Positions 38,018-46,583 of a DNA stretch of 64,000 nt are shown here, one piece after another. Below the pieces are notes generated by a model, which was not told the DNA's origin, did not search any database, and was given only the letters and a program-made list of their open reading frames with translations. The stretch comes from Pseudomonadales bacterium (lineage in GTDB: Bacteria; Pseudomonadota; Gammaproteobacteria; Pseudomonadales; Pseudohongiellaceae): contig JACKOJ010000004.1 of NCBI GenBank assembly GCA_024234325.1, positions 263,301-327,300 on the forward strand. The letters are read 5' to 3'. Both the position numbers and the translations under genes were made by a program. Numbering within the stretch: the stretch's first letter is position 1; each line of letters opens with the position of its first letter.

Positions 38018-38586
38018 GGAAAGGTCTGCTGGCAGCGGCACTGCCCCTGCTGCTGAACCTCGGTGCACAGGCAGACTACGAAGACGGCGTGGACGCGGCG
38101 CAGAGCGGCGACTACGCCACAGCCCTCAAGGAGTTCACCGCTGCGGCGGAAGCCGGGCTGGATCTGGCCCAGTACAATCTCGCCATTCTCTACTTCACCG
38201 GCCAGGGCGTTGCCCAGGATTATGCCGAAGCCTTCCGCTGGACAAAGGCCGCCGCCGAACAGGGGCATCTCAATGCCCAGTTCAATCTCGGCGCCCTCTA
38301 TTACACGGGCACTGGCACTAACGTCGATTACGAGCAATCCCTGTACTGGTACACCCAGGCGGCGCAGGCGCATCATGCGGATGCGCAGGTCAACCTGGCC
38401 ACCATGTATCAGTTGGGGGAAGGCACAGACATCGACCTGGTTCAGGCCTACTTCTGGGCCAGTGCCGCGCAGTTCAACGAACACCCGGATGCTCCGGCAC
38501 TGCTCGCAGAACTGGCGGCGCAGATGAGCCCGCAGCAGCTCAGTGATGCGCGGGGGATATTTGCCCGCTGGACGCTGGAGCAGTAG
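38014..38586 (+). CDS. Secreted Sel1-repeat protein (third of three)
   Basis: 190 residues, ATGA overlap with the previous gene. Short signal peptide (LLAAALPLLLNLGAQA). About four Sel1 repeats such as AQYNLAILYFTGQGVAQDYAEAFRW and AQVNLATMYQLGEGTDIDLVQAYFW. The last 47 bases overlap the 3' end of the convergent RND transporter gene, so the two reading frames share DNA on opposite strands, which constrains both C-termini. Function unknown. Confidence 0.86.
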   Translation: MRKGLLAAALPLLLNLGAQADYEDGVDAAQSGDYATALKEFTAAAEAGLDLAQYNLAILYFTGQGVAQDYAEAFRWTKAAAEQGHLNAQFNLGALYYTGTGTNVDYEQSLYWYTQAAQAHHADAQVNLATMYQLGEGTDIDLVQAYFWASAAQFNEHPDAPALLAELAAQMSPQQLSDARGIFARWTLEQ

Positions 38587-41500
38587 TTGCGTCTTCCGCC
38601 TCGACACTTCTGAACAACCCCATAAAGTCGTCCAGAATCAGGTACAGCGACGGAATCATTACCAGCGTCAGCACCGTGCCGAACAGAATCCCCCAGCCCA
38701 GTGACAGGGTCATCGGAATGACCAGTTGTGCCTGCAGGCTGGTCTCGAACATGATCGGCAGCAACCCCAGGAAGGTCGTCATCGTGGTCAGCATGATGGC
38801 GCGGAAACGGCTGGTGCCTGCCCCGACTACTGCGTCGTGCAGATTCATGCCCTCTTCCCTGCCCCGGTTCACAAAGTCCACCATGATCAGGCTGTCGTTC
38901 ACCACCACGCCGGAGAGCGCGACGAGGCCGAACAGGGACATCATGCTCAGCGTGGTATCAAACAGAATGTGCCCGATCAGCGCACCGATCATGCCGAAGG
39001 GAATCACCGCCATCACAATCGCCGGCTGCAGATAGGACTTCAGCGGCACCGCCAGCAGCGCATAGATCAGGAACATTGCCGCGCCAAAGAAGATGGCAAT
39101 GCGCTTGATCAGGGCGGCCTGCTCCTGGCTCGCACCGCCCAGTCCGAAACTGACGCTGGGATACTTGGCGAGCAGTTGCGGAATGAAGTTGTCGCTGATG
39201 TCGCGAATCACGGTGGCTGACTGCGCAACGTTGGCATCCACGTCCGAGGTAATGGTCACGGTGCGCTGGCGATCGATGCGATTGATGCGGGCAAAGCCCT
39301 CGCCTATCGTCGCTTCTGCCACCTGCCCGAAAGGCACTTCCTCGCCCTGCGGGGTGCGAATGCGCATGTCTTCCAGGTTGGCCACGGAAACGCGCTCCTG
39401 TTCCGGGTAGCGTACCATCACCTTCAACTCGTCACGCCCACGCAGCATGCGCTGGGCCTCGGCACCATAGAATGCCTGTCGTACCTGGCTGCCCAGTGCC
39501 GTGGCCGTCAGCCCCAGTTGTTCGGCTTCGGGCTTGATGCTGAGGGTGATTTCCTCGCTGCCGCGGCTGTAGGAATTGGTCACATCAAACACGCCAGCGT
39601 AGTCTGCCAGCTTGGCTTCCAGTTCCCCCGCTGCCAGTTCCAGTTGATCGTAGCGTGTGCCCGTCAGACGCAGGTTGATCTTGGCGCCGCCTCCGGCATT
39701 GGTGCTGGAGGAAAAACGCAGCTCGCGGGTGTTCGGAATGAAGCCCACCTTGTCGCGCCAGTGGCGCTCAATCTCCACAGCACTGATCTTGCGTTCTTCG
39801 CCCGCCTTGGTCAGTTCCACAACCACGGAACCGCCATCGTCGCCATTGGTGAACACCATGACATGATCGATAGGCTTTTCGTCCGGAAAATCCTCGTTCA
39901 GGCTCAGCACCGCCTGTTCGATCTTCGCCAGTGCGTCGTTGCGCTCCTCGTAGGAAACGCCGTCGTTCATCACCAGATTGGTCTGGATAAAGTCACTGGG
40001 CACATTGGGGAAGAACTCGAAACGCACCAGGTTGCCCGCAATCAGACCAATGGCCAGAATCATCGTCGCCACAAACACCGACACCGTGGTGTAACGGTTG
40101 CGCAGCGTCTTCTCCAGAAAGTTGCGGTAATGCACGTTGATGAAATGATCCAGCCGCAGGGCCACGCCATCCTGAAAACGTACCAGCAGGTTCGGCTTGC
40201 GCTCACGATCTGCCAGACGTGAATGTGCCAGGTGGGCGGGCAGAATCAGTTTGGATTCGGTCAGGGAGAACAGCAGACACAGAATCACCACCATGCCGAT
40301 GGACTCAAAGAACGGAGCCACCTGCCCGCCGACAAGAAGCATGGGCGCGAAGGCGGCAATAGTGGTCAACACCCCGAAGGTTGCCGGCACCGACACCCGC
40401 CGCGTTCCCGCAATCACATTGCGCATGCTGTGCCCGTTCTGCGTCACCTCCGAATGCACGCTCTCGGCGGTGATAATGGCGTCGTCCACCACAATCCCCA
40501 GCACCAGAATCAGACCAAACAGGCTGATCATGTTGATGTCCACCGGGTAAGGCCCGATGGGCATCAGCCAGATGGCACCGAAGAAGCTGATGGGAATGCC
40601 CAGCATCACCCACAGCGCCATGTTCAGGCGCAGGAAGGTGGTCAGCACCAGGAAGACTAGTACAGCGCCCATGGCGAGGTTGCCCAGCATCATGTTGAGC
40701 TGGCTCTTCAGGTAGAAGGCCTGCGAACCCCAGCTATCCACGTTCAGGCCTTGGGGCAGGGTCGGTTGTCTTTGTTCAATATAGGCGGCCACGGCCTTCT
40801 CGATATCGAGCACGTTCTGCTCGCGGGTAGCCAGCACCTGAATGCTGAGAGAGCGGTTGCCGTCGAAGCGGGAGAAGTTCTCGGTTTCCACAAATCCGTC
40901 GATTACCGTCGCCACATCGCTGACCAGCAGGCGGGTGCCATCGCGGTTGGTGCGCAGCACGATATTGCCGAAGTCGGTGCCGGTGAAAGCCCGCTCCTTG
41001 GTGCGCAACTGGATGCGGCCGGTATCGGTGCGGATGGCACCACCGGGCATGTCCACGGACGAGGCGCGCACGGCGTTGGCCACCTGCTCCAGGGTCAGGC
41101 CGTATTCGCGCAGCGTGTTCTCTGACACTTCGATGGCGATTTCATAGTCGCGGTCGCCCACGATCGTGGCCTGGCTCACCTCGGGCAGCGCCAGAATATC
41201 TTCGCGAATCTGGTGCGCAAAGGTCTTCAGTGCCTTGTCGTCCAGATTGCCGTAGATGGACACGTTCATCACGTTCTGGCGAATTTCCTGTTCGCGCACC
41301 GTGGGGCGCTCCACGTCCGCCGGGAAGGTGGAAATGGCGTCGATACGCCCCTTGATCTCGTCCAGCAGTTCCGCCACGTCATACTCGGACGAAATTTCAA
41401 TCGACACCGTGCCGACGCCTTCGCGGGCAACGGAGTTCATGCGGTTGATGCCCACGATGCCCTGCAAGGCTTCCTCGATGGGAATCACAATCGCCTCTTC

Positions 41501-41704
41501 CACTTCTTCCGGCGCGGCGCCCGGGTAGGCCATGCTGGCCTGGATCATGCGCGTCTCGAAGTCGGGGAATATCTGAATCTTGATGGTCATCGCCGACGCA
41601 ATGCCGGCGAACAGGATGAACATCATCAACAGGTTCGCCGCAACGCCGTTGTTGCAGAACCAGGCGATCATGCCCTCGTTGCGTCCGTAGTCCGGCTGGC
41701 TCAT
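38540..41704 (-). CDS. RND efflux transporter, inner-membrane permease
   Basis: 1054 residues, standard for AcrB-like permeases. N-terminal NNGVAANLLMMFILFAGIASA and the periplasmic loop after IKIQIFPDFETRMIQASMAYPGAAPEEVEEAIVIPIEEAL are hallmarks of the less-studied RND group paired with MarR/GbsR-type regulators. The proton-relay region is seen in GLILVLGIVVDDAIITAESVH (adjacent aspartates), and the second half mirrors the first (LFGLVALSGVVVNDSLIMVDFVNR). It would pump drugs or lipophilic compounds to the periplasm using the proton gradient. It is coupled to the upstream adaptor by an ATGA overlap; no outer-membrane channel gene is nearby, so it probably uses a shared TolC-type channel. 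Confidence 0.92.
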   Translation of the reverse strand: MSQPDYGRNEGMIAWFCNNGVAANLLMMFILFAGIASAMTIKIQIFPDFETRMIQASMAYPGAAPEEVEEAIVIPIEEALQGIVGINRMNSVAREGVGTVSIEISSEYDVAELLDEIKGRIDAISTFPADVERPTVREQEIRQNVMNVSIYGNLDDKALKTFAHQIREDILALPEVSQATIVGDRDYEIAIEVSENTLREYGLTLEQVANAVRASSVDMPGGAIRTDTGRIQLRTKERAFTGTDFGNIVLRTNRDGTRLLVSDVATVIDGFVETENFSRFDGNRSLSIQVLATREQNVLDIEKAVAAYIEQRQPTLPQGLNVDSWGSQAFYLKSQLNMMLGNLAMGAVLVFLVLTTFLRLNMALWVMLGIPISFFGAIWLMPIGPYPVDINMISLFGLILVLGIVVDDAIITAESVHSEVTQNGHSMRNVIAGTRRVSVPATFGVLTTIAAFAPMLLVGGQVAPFFESIGMVVILCLLFSLTESKLILPAHLAHSRLADRERKPNLLVRFQDGVALRLDHFINVHYRNFLEKTLRNRYTTVSVFVATMILAIGLIAGNLVRFEFFPNVPSDFIQTNLVMNDGVSYEERNDALAKIEQAVLSLNEDFPDEKPIDHVMVFTNGDDGGSVVVELTKAGEERKISAVEIERHWRDKVGFIPNTRELRFSSSTNAGGGAKINLRLTGTRYDQLELAAGELEAKLADYAGVFDVTNSYSRGSEEITLSIKPEAEQLGLTATALGSQVRQAFYGAEAQRMLRGRDELKVMVRYPEQERVSVANLEDMRIRTPQGEEVPFGQVAEATIGEGFARINRIDRQRTVTITSDVDANVAQSATVIRDISDNFIPQLLAKYPSVSFGLGGASQEQAALIKRIAIFFGAAMFLIYALLAVPLKSYLQPAIVMAVIPFGMIGALIGHILFDTTLSMMSLFGLVALSGVVVNDSLIMVDFVNRGREEGMNLHDAVVGAGTSRFRAIMLTTMTTFLGLLPIMFETSLQAQLVIPMTLSLGWGILFGTVLTLVMIPSLYLILDDFMGLFRSVEAEDATTAPASSGQISPAHH

Positions 41705-42885
41705 GACGCGTCTCCACTGTTCATGACAAAGCCGTCGGCGGTGGACACCCGCATGCCATCAATGGGCACCGGCACAGGGCTGACAATGATGCGCTCCCCC
41801 GCTTCAACGCCGCGATTGATGTAAACGTAGTCGGTGTCAGTGCGCAGCACATTGACGGGACGTACCCGCAGGCGGTTGTCCTCGTCCATGATCATGATCT
41901 GGTTGCCATTGCGCACCGCGCTGTGAGGCAGCGTGACCACGTTGTGTGCCACGATGCCTTCCAGCGTGGCGTTCACAAAACTGCCGATGTGCAGGGCCGG
42001 ACGGCTGCTGCTCTGACGCAATCCGTAGGGGTCGGCCACCTGAACAACGGCGTGATACACGCGGGTGCTGCTGTCCACCACGCCATCGGTGCGCACGATG
42101 TGCGCGTTCCACTGCAGGGGACGCCCGCCGACGGTTGCACTGAGACTGACGGTTTTGTCACGCCCGCCGTTTGGGGCCAGTTGCCCGGGCTGGGGCAGGT
42201 CCAGGAACGCGATATCACGATCAGTCAGCGGCAGGCGCACCTCGGCAAAATCGACGGCGAAGGTGCGCATCAACTGGGTGCCCGTGCCAACGAACTGGCC
42301 AATGTCCACCAGCTTCTCGCGAATCAGGCCATCATAGGGCGCACGAATCTGTGTGCGGGCCAACTGGCGCTCTGCACGGGCCAGGTCTGCCTCGGCAAAC
42401 AGCACGCGAGCCTTGGCCTCTTCCAGAAACGGGGTGCGCAGCGCCAGGGGCGGCGCATCGGCGCGGGAACGCCCGGAGGACTCCCACTGCCGGGTAGCTT
42501 GCTCGGCCTGCGCGGTTTCCTGAGTCAGTTGCGCCTGTGCAGTCAGCAGATTCGCGCGGGATTGCTGCACCTGCACCTCGTAGTCGGCGGAATCCAGGCT
42601 CAGCAGCAGATCGCCTTCGCGGAAGAATCCGCCCACCACATAGTTCTCCGCAACCGCGACCACGCGGCCGGAAACCTCGGCCACAATTGTCGTCTGCGTG
42701 CGCGGTTCGACGGTGCCCTGGGACGCGACGCTGAAGGGCATGTCCTGGGGATTGGCCTCCTGCACCTCCACCAGGGTAATGCGCTCCTCTGGCGGTTTTA
42801 CCTCGGGGCTGGGGCGGTTCACGATCAACAGGGTCGTAACAATGGCGGCCACGCCGATGATCAGCACGGGCAGTAGTTTTTTCAT
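41701..42885 (-). CDS. RND efflux periplasmic adaptor (HlyD/MFP family)
   Basis: 394 residues with one N-terminal membrane anchor (LLPVLIIGVAAIVTTLLIV). Lipoyl-like halves flank a helical hairpin: ASQGTVEPRTQTTIVAEVSGRVV and GDLLLSLDSADYEVQVQQSRANLLTAQAQL on one side and ADLARAERQLARTQIRAPYDGLI on the other; barrel and membrane-proximal domains follow. The protein links the inner-membrane pump to an outer-membrane channel. Stop and start overlaps on both sides (ATGA) show the order regulator-adaptor-permease is a tightly coupled operon. Confidence 0.9.
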   Translation of the reverse strand: MKKLLPVLIIGVAAIVTTLLIVNRPSPEVKPPEERITLVEVQEANPQDMPFSVASQGTVEPRTQTTIVAEVSGRVVAVAENYVVGGFFREGDLLLSLDSADYEVQVQQSRANLLTAQAQLTQETAQAEQATRQWESSGRSRADAPPLALRTPFLEEAKARVLFAEADLARAERQLARTQIRAPYDGLIREKLVDIGQFVGTGTQLMRTFAVDFAEVRLPLTDRDIAFLDLPQPGQLAPNGGRDKTVSLSATVGGRPLQWNAHIVRTDGVVDSSTRVYHAVVQVADPYGLRQSSSRPALHIGSFVNATLEGIVAHNVVTLPHSAVRNGNQIMIMDEDNRLRVRPVNVLRTDTDYVYINRGVEAGERIIVSPVPVPIDGMRVSTADGFVMNSGDAS

Positions 42886-43388
42886 TGTCCGAGGTCCTCG
42901 ATAAGGGTTTGATTGGCTTGCACGGCGGCAGTGTAGAAGCGGCGCATCTGCGCCAGGCGGGCGTGCGTGGCGTGCATGTCGGCGGGAATACTGTCGTCCG
43001 CCTGCTGCAGAATCTCCTGCATCTGCCGCATGCGGATAAGATAGGACTCGATCATGCGCAGAAAGGGCGATGCCGCAAGCTGGTAATAGTCCTGACGATC
43101 GCCCGGCAGCGTGACGCGTTCGATGATGCCAAGCGCCGCGAGGCTGCGCGCATTGGTGCTGACGCTGGCACGGCTGACCTGCAGTTCCTCGGCCAGTTGG
43201 GCGAAACTCACCGGCCCGCCGTGCACGATGAAATAGCCAAAAATGCGGCCGGAAATTCGGGCCACACCATCTTTCTGGGCGGAAAGCCCCATCTGTTCAA
43301 TGAAACGGCCGATGCCATCGAGCGGCGCAGAGCCACACTCCCGGTCATCGTGGACGGACATATGCTCCGCCTGCGTGCTGTAATCCAT
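42882..43388 (-). CDS. GbsR/MarR-type regulator of the RND operon
   Basis: 168 residues from ATG 43388, GGAG upstream. A winged helix-turn-helix is visible: SGRIFGYFIVHGGPVSFAQLAEELQVSRASVSTNARSLAALGIIERVTLPGDRQDYYQ, including recognition helix VSRASVSTNARSL and the wing. A long C-terminal helix pair (IRMRQMQEILQQADDSI ... QMRRFYTAAVQANQTLI) should dimerise. As first gene of the pump operon it probably represses its own promoter through the palindrome just upstream, released by a pump substrate. The ligand is unknown. Confidence 0.88.
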   Translation of the reverse strand: MDYSTQAEHMSVHDDRECGSAPLDGIGRFIEQMGLSAQKDGVARISGRIFGYFIVHGGPVSFAQLAEELQVSRASVSTNARSLAALGIIERVTLPGDRQDYYQLAASPFLRMIESYLIRMRQMQEILQQADDSIPADMHATHARLAQMRRFYTAAVQANQTLIEDLGQ

Positions 43389-43433
43389 GCAGTCTCCGTG
43401 TGCTGCCAGTCCCCTGCGGGAAACCAGTAAATC

Positions 43434-43455
43434 TTGTTCAGTCGTGACTGAACAA
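43434..43455 (-). promoter_or_regulatory. Perfect 22-bp operator palindrome of the RND operon
   Basis: Half-site TTGTTCAGTC is repeated as its exact complement GACTGAACAA with a 2-base centre. It lies 46-67 bases upstream of the regulator start and should overlap the promoter. It is the only such site seen and is the likely binding site of the GbsR/MarR-type protein. Confidence 0.8.
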
Positions 43456-43548
43456 TCTAAACGACGCGGATTGTAAGGAGGTGCTCGGGGGAAGCAAAGG
43501 GGGGCAAGATCAACGGAGGGAAGCGTACGCCGGGACGATGGCGGAAGC

Positions 43549-43968
43549 TCAGGCGGCCAGCGCCTGAATCCGTTTCACCATGGCCTGCAGGCCATTCCCG
43601 CGAGTGGGGCTGAGGTGTTTGAGCAGATTGAGCTGTTCGAAATAGGCGTCGATATTGAACTGGCGGATCTCGTCGGCGGTCTTGCCGTTGTAGGCGGCGA
43701 GCACGACGCCGAGCAGGCCCTTGACGATGAAGGCATCGCTGTCGGCCTCGAAGAAATACTGTTCGCCTTCCTTGTGCTCAACAAGCCAGACCTGACTCTG
43801 GCAGCCGCGCACAAGATGATCTTCGCTCTTCAGGCCAGCGTCCATGGGAGGAAGCTCCTTACCCAGATCGATGATGTATTTGTAGCGATCTTCCCAACTG
43901 TCGAAGAAGGCCAGAGCCTCCAGAATGTCGTCAGTCGTAATCTCGGTGCCGAAGCGGTTCATGCTCAT
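43549..43968 (-). CDS. sufE: SufE cysteine-desulfurase sulfur acceptor
   Basis: 139 residues from ATG 43968 (ribosome-binding site weak, GAAGAAC); the longer frame to 44193 runs through a palindromic repeat and is not protein-like. The family motif is HLVRGCQSQVWLVEH, where the cysteine accepts persulfide sulfur from SufS. The upstream SWEDRYKYIIDLGKELPPMD and downstream ADSDAFIVKGLLGVVLAAYNG are standard SufE sequence. It works in the cytoplasm with SufS to hand sulfur to SufBCD. It is last in suf order but separated from sufT by 412 bases filled with two composite repeats. Confidence 0.92.
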   Translation of the reverse strand: MSMNRFGTEITTDDILEALAFFDSWEDRYKYIIDLGKELPPMDAGLKSEDHLVRGCQSQVWLVEHKEGEQYFFEADSDAFIVKGLLGVVLAAYNGKTADEIRQFNIDAYFEQLNLLKHLSPTRGNGLQAMVKRIQALAA

Positions 43969-44024
43969 CTTGTTCTTCGCTTTCTTTGGTTTGCTTTGTG
44001 CTCTGTGAGCGGGTCCGGCGGCCA

Positions 44025-44118
44025 CCGGGAGTACGCATGTCAGACACGCCGTGAATTCATCCCTGAAGGCTCCGCTCCGGCATCCCTGCCGGAGAGGGTC
44101 TGCCATGCGTACTCCCGG
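44025..44118 (+). repeat. Composite palindromic repeat, copy E (core on + strand)
   Basis: 21-bp arms at 44025-44045 (CCGGGAGTACGCATGTCAGA then C) and 44098-44118, one mismatch. The core reads CAGACACGCCGTGAATTC, hairpin I TTC-ATCCCT-GAA, GGCTCCG, hairpin II CTCCGGC-ATCCCT-GCCGGAG, AGGGTCTG. It lies between sufT and sufE and is paired with copy F. Confidence 0.9.
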
Positions 44119-44230
44119 CACCCGCCTAATCTGGTGCGGAAGGCACAGGGCTCGTTTCTTGGCTCTCTTCCAGGTTTTACTGTGTGGGGTCACCTACTAC
44201 GCGATCACCCGTTTTTCTGGCTGAATTCCA

Positions 44231-44344
44231 GTCCGCCGGAGCGGAGATTTCCCGTCAGGACCCTCTCCGGCAGGGATGCCGGAGCGGAGCCCCCAGGGAC
44301 GGGTTTACGGCGTGTCCGGACGGGAAATCTCCGCTTCGGCGGAC
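44231..44344 (-). repeat. Composite palindromic repeat, copy F (core on - strand)
   Basis: 31-bp arms (44231-44261 and 44314-44344) with two mismatches, the longest in the window. On the minus strand the core reads GACACGCCGTAAACCC, hairpin I CCC-GTCCCT-GGG, GGCTCCG, hairpin II CTCCGGC-ATCCCT-GCCGGAG, AGGGTCCTG. Hairpin II is identical to that of copy E, while the arms are unrelated. Confidence 0.9.
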
Positions 44345-44380
44345 CGCACCAAACCAAAAACCACGAAACAAAAAATCGCC

Positions 44381-44914
44381 TCAGTAAAACATCCCCGTTT
44401 CCAGTTGGGCCTCTTCACTCATCATGTCGCGGCTCCAGGGCGGGTCGAACACCAATTGCACGTTTACCACCTTCACGTTGGGCACCCGCTTCACCCGGTA
44501 CTCCACGTCGCCCACCAGCACCGGCCCCATGCCGCAGCTTGGCGCCGTCAGGGTCATCTCGATGTCCACCTGCTTCGCGTTCTGGTCGATGCGCACATCG
44601 TAGATCAGTCCCAGGTTCACCAGGTCCACCGGAATCTCCGGGTCGAAGACCGTGCCAAGTGCCTCCCATACCTGATCGGGATTGATCTGATCGTCCACCG
44701 GCGCCGGAAAGCTCAGCTTTTCCGCTTGCAGGCCCAGTTTGTCCGCATCCGTGCCGTCCACCCGCACCATCTGTCCGTTGTAGACCACCGTGTAATTGCC
44801 GCCCAGCGCCTGGGTGATGGCCACGAAAGTGTTCTGTGGAATGGTCAGGGGGGTGCCGTCGGGCACGCGGCGCGCAGGGGTGTCTTCCTGCGCCAGTACC
44901 ATGCGTCTTTCCAT
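44381..44914 (-). CDS. sufT: Iron-sulfur assembly protein SufT (DUF59/MIP18 type)
   Basis: 177 residues starting one base after the sufA-type stop. The C-terminal MIP18/DUF59 domain is clear: VWEALGTVFDPEIPVDLVNLGLIYDVRI and the conserved cysteine motif TLTAPSCGMGPVLVGDVEYRV, ending VFDPPWSRDMMSEEA. The N-terminal part (NTFVAITQALGGNYTVVYNGQMVRV) is the extension specific for SufT. The family helps mature Fe-S proteins, mainly under high demand. Its placement after sufBCDSA supports the assignment. Confidence 0.9.
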   Translation of the reverse strand: MERRMVLAQEDTPARRVPDGTPLTIPQNTFVAITQALGGNYTVVYNGQMVRVDGTDADKLGLQAEKLSFPAPVDDQINPDQVWEALGTVFDPEIPVDLVNLGLIYDVRIDQNAKQVDIEMTLTAPSCGMGPVLVGDVEYRVKRVPNVKVVNVQLVFDPPWSRDMMSEEAQLETGMFY

Positions 44915-44915
44915 A

Positions 44916-45287
44916 TCAGTTCACATTGAAGCTTTCGCCACAACCGCAATGGTCCTTGGCGTTGGGATTGAGAAACTGCAGTTGGCGATTGACGCCCTCA
45001 GTCACGTAGTCGATCCGGGTGCCCTTCACGATGGGCACGCTGCCTCTGTCCACCAGCAGTTCCACGCCTTCTTCCAGCGCCAGATGCAGATCGTCCGGCC
45101 GCGCTTCCGGCACCAGGTCTACCACGTACATATAGCCCGTGCAGCCGCTCTGCTTCACGCTCAGGCGGATCGCTCGCGCCGTCGCGTTCTTCTGCAACTG
45201 GCTGCGGAAATGGGCCACCGCCGCCGCCGTGACTTCCACGGTGCCTTCGTTGGCAGACTGAACGGGGTCGAATGACTCTACGCTCAT
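44916..45287 (-). CDS. sufA: A-type iron-sulfur carrier SufA/IscA-like
   Basis: 123 residues. The three conserved cysteines of A-type carriers are present: one in VKQSGCTGYMYVVD and two in KDHCGCGESFNV at the C-terminus. It receives or holds clusters from SufBCD and passes them to target enzymes. It lies 33 bases after sufS and one base before sufT, inside the suf operon. Confidence 0.9.
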   Translation of the reverse strand: MSVESFDPVQSANEGTVEVTAAAVAHFRSQLQKNATARAIRLSVKQSGCTGYMYVVDLVPEARPDDLHLALEEGVELLVDRGSVPIVKGTRIDYVTEGVNRQLQFLNPNAKDHCGCGESFNVN

Positions 45288-45320
45288 CGGAATATTCCTT
45301 GTTCGCTAAGCTGCTGTTGA

Positions 45321-46583
45321 TTAGACGAGAAACTGCCGGGCCTTTTCAAGGGCGGCAAACAGGCGGTCCACGTCATCGAATGTGTTGTAAAAACTGAAAC
45401 TGGCACGCACGGTGCCGGGAATACCGAACTGGTCCATGATCGGTTGCGCGCAATGATTGCCAGTGCGCACCGCCACGCCCTGCTGATCCAGCAGCGTGCC
45501 CAGGTCTGCCGGGTGCACGCCTTCCAGCACAAAACTCAAAACACTGACCTTATGGTCTGAGGTGCCCACGACTCGCAGTCCGGGAACCGAATGCGCCTTC
45601 TTCAGGGCATACTCCAGCAGCGCCTGCTCGTGACGTGCGGCGCCTGCGCGATCCAGATGATTCAGATACTCCACGGCGGCCCCGAGGCCGATCACCCCGG
45701 CGATGTCCGGCGTGCCTGCCTCAAACTTGTAGGGCAGTTTGTTGAAGGTGGTGCCAGCAAAACTGACGGACTCGATCATCTCGCCCCCACCCTGATAGGG
45801 CGGCATGGCCTCCAGCAATTCGCGTCGGCCGTAAAGCACACCGACACCCGTCGGGCCAAACATCTTGTGTGAGGAAAACACGTAGAAATCGCAGTCGAGC
45901 GACTGCACATCCACTTGCCAGTGTCCCACTGCCTGCGCGCCATCCACCAGCACACGGGCGCCCACCGCGTGAGCCATGCGCACAATGTCGATGACCGGAT
46001 TGACGCTGCCCAGGGCATTGGAGACATGCCCCACCGCCACCATGCGCACGGTATCGTCCAGCAGGGACTCCAGGGCCTTCACATCCAGCGTGCCGGAACT
46101 GTCCACGGGAATCGCTTCCACCCGCGCGCCGGTATGCGCGGCCACGATCTGCCAGGGCACGATATTGGAGTGATGCTCCATGGCAGAGACCAGAATGCGG
46201 TCACCGGGGCGCAGTTCGCTGTGGCCCCAGCTTGAGGCCACCAGGTTGATCGCCTCGGTGGTGCCGCGCGTCCAGATAATCTGTTCCGGGCTGGCGGCGT
46301 GAATGAAGTCCGCCACCTTGCGTCTTGCGCCTTCAAAGGCAGCCGTCGCACGATCTGCCAGTGCGTGGGCGCCACGGTGCACATTGCTGTTGTCGTGGCG
46401 GTAGTAATCGCTGATGGCCTCGATGACACATTCAGGTTTCTGCGTGGTCGCCGCATTGTCCAGATACACCAGCGGCTGACCGTTCACCTGTTGCTGCAGA
46501 ATGGGAAAATCCTGCCGCACCCGTGCAGCATCAAAGGCGACGAGTTTGTCATTGGATTGACTCACGGCAGCGGCTTCGCTCAT
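45321..46583 (-). CDS. sufS: Cysteine desulfurase SufS
   Basis: 420 residues, class V aminotransferase fold. PLP-binding lysine in FYVFSSHKMFGPTGVGVLYGR, N-terminal YLDNAATTQKPECVIEAI and NVHRGAHALADRAT, and the active-site cysteine loop VRTGNHCAQPIMDQFG (RxGxHCA), which identifies a group II SufS-type enzyme that needs SufE. It releases sulfur from cysteine as a persulfide for cluster assembly. Start overlaps the sufD stop (ATGA). Confidence 0.95.
   Translation of the reverse strand: MSEAAAVSQSNDKLVAFDAARVRQDFPILQQQVNGQPLVYLDNAATTQKPECVIEAISDYYRHDNSNVHRGAHALADRATAAFEGARRKVADFIHAASPEQIIWTRGTTEAINLVASSWGHSELRPGDRILVSAMEHHSNIVPWQIVAAHTGARVEAIPVDSSGTLDVKALESLLDDTVRMVAVGHVSNALGSVNPVIDIVRMAHAVGARVLVDGAQAVGHWQVDVQSLDCDFYVFSSHKMFGPTGVGVLYGRRELLEAMPPYQGGGEMIESVSFAGTTFNKLPYKFEAGTPDIAGVIGLGAAVEYLNHLDRAGAARHEQALLEYALKKAHSVPGLRVVGTSDHKVSVLSFVLEGVHPADLGTLLDQQGVAVRTGNHCAQPIMDQFGIPGTVRASFSFYNTFDDVDRLFAALEKARQFLV

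Noticed and set aside
43969..44193. N-terminal extension of SufE
   Set aside because: The extension reads through a palindromic repeat; SufE homologues start near the ATG at 43968.
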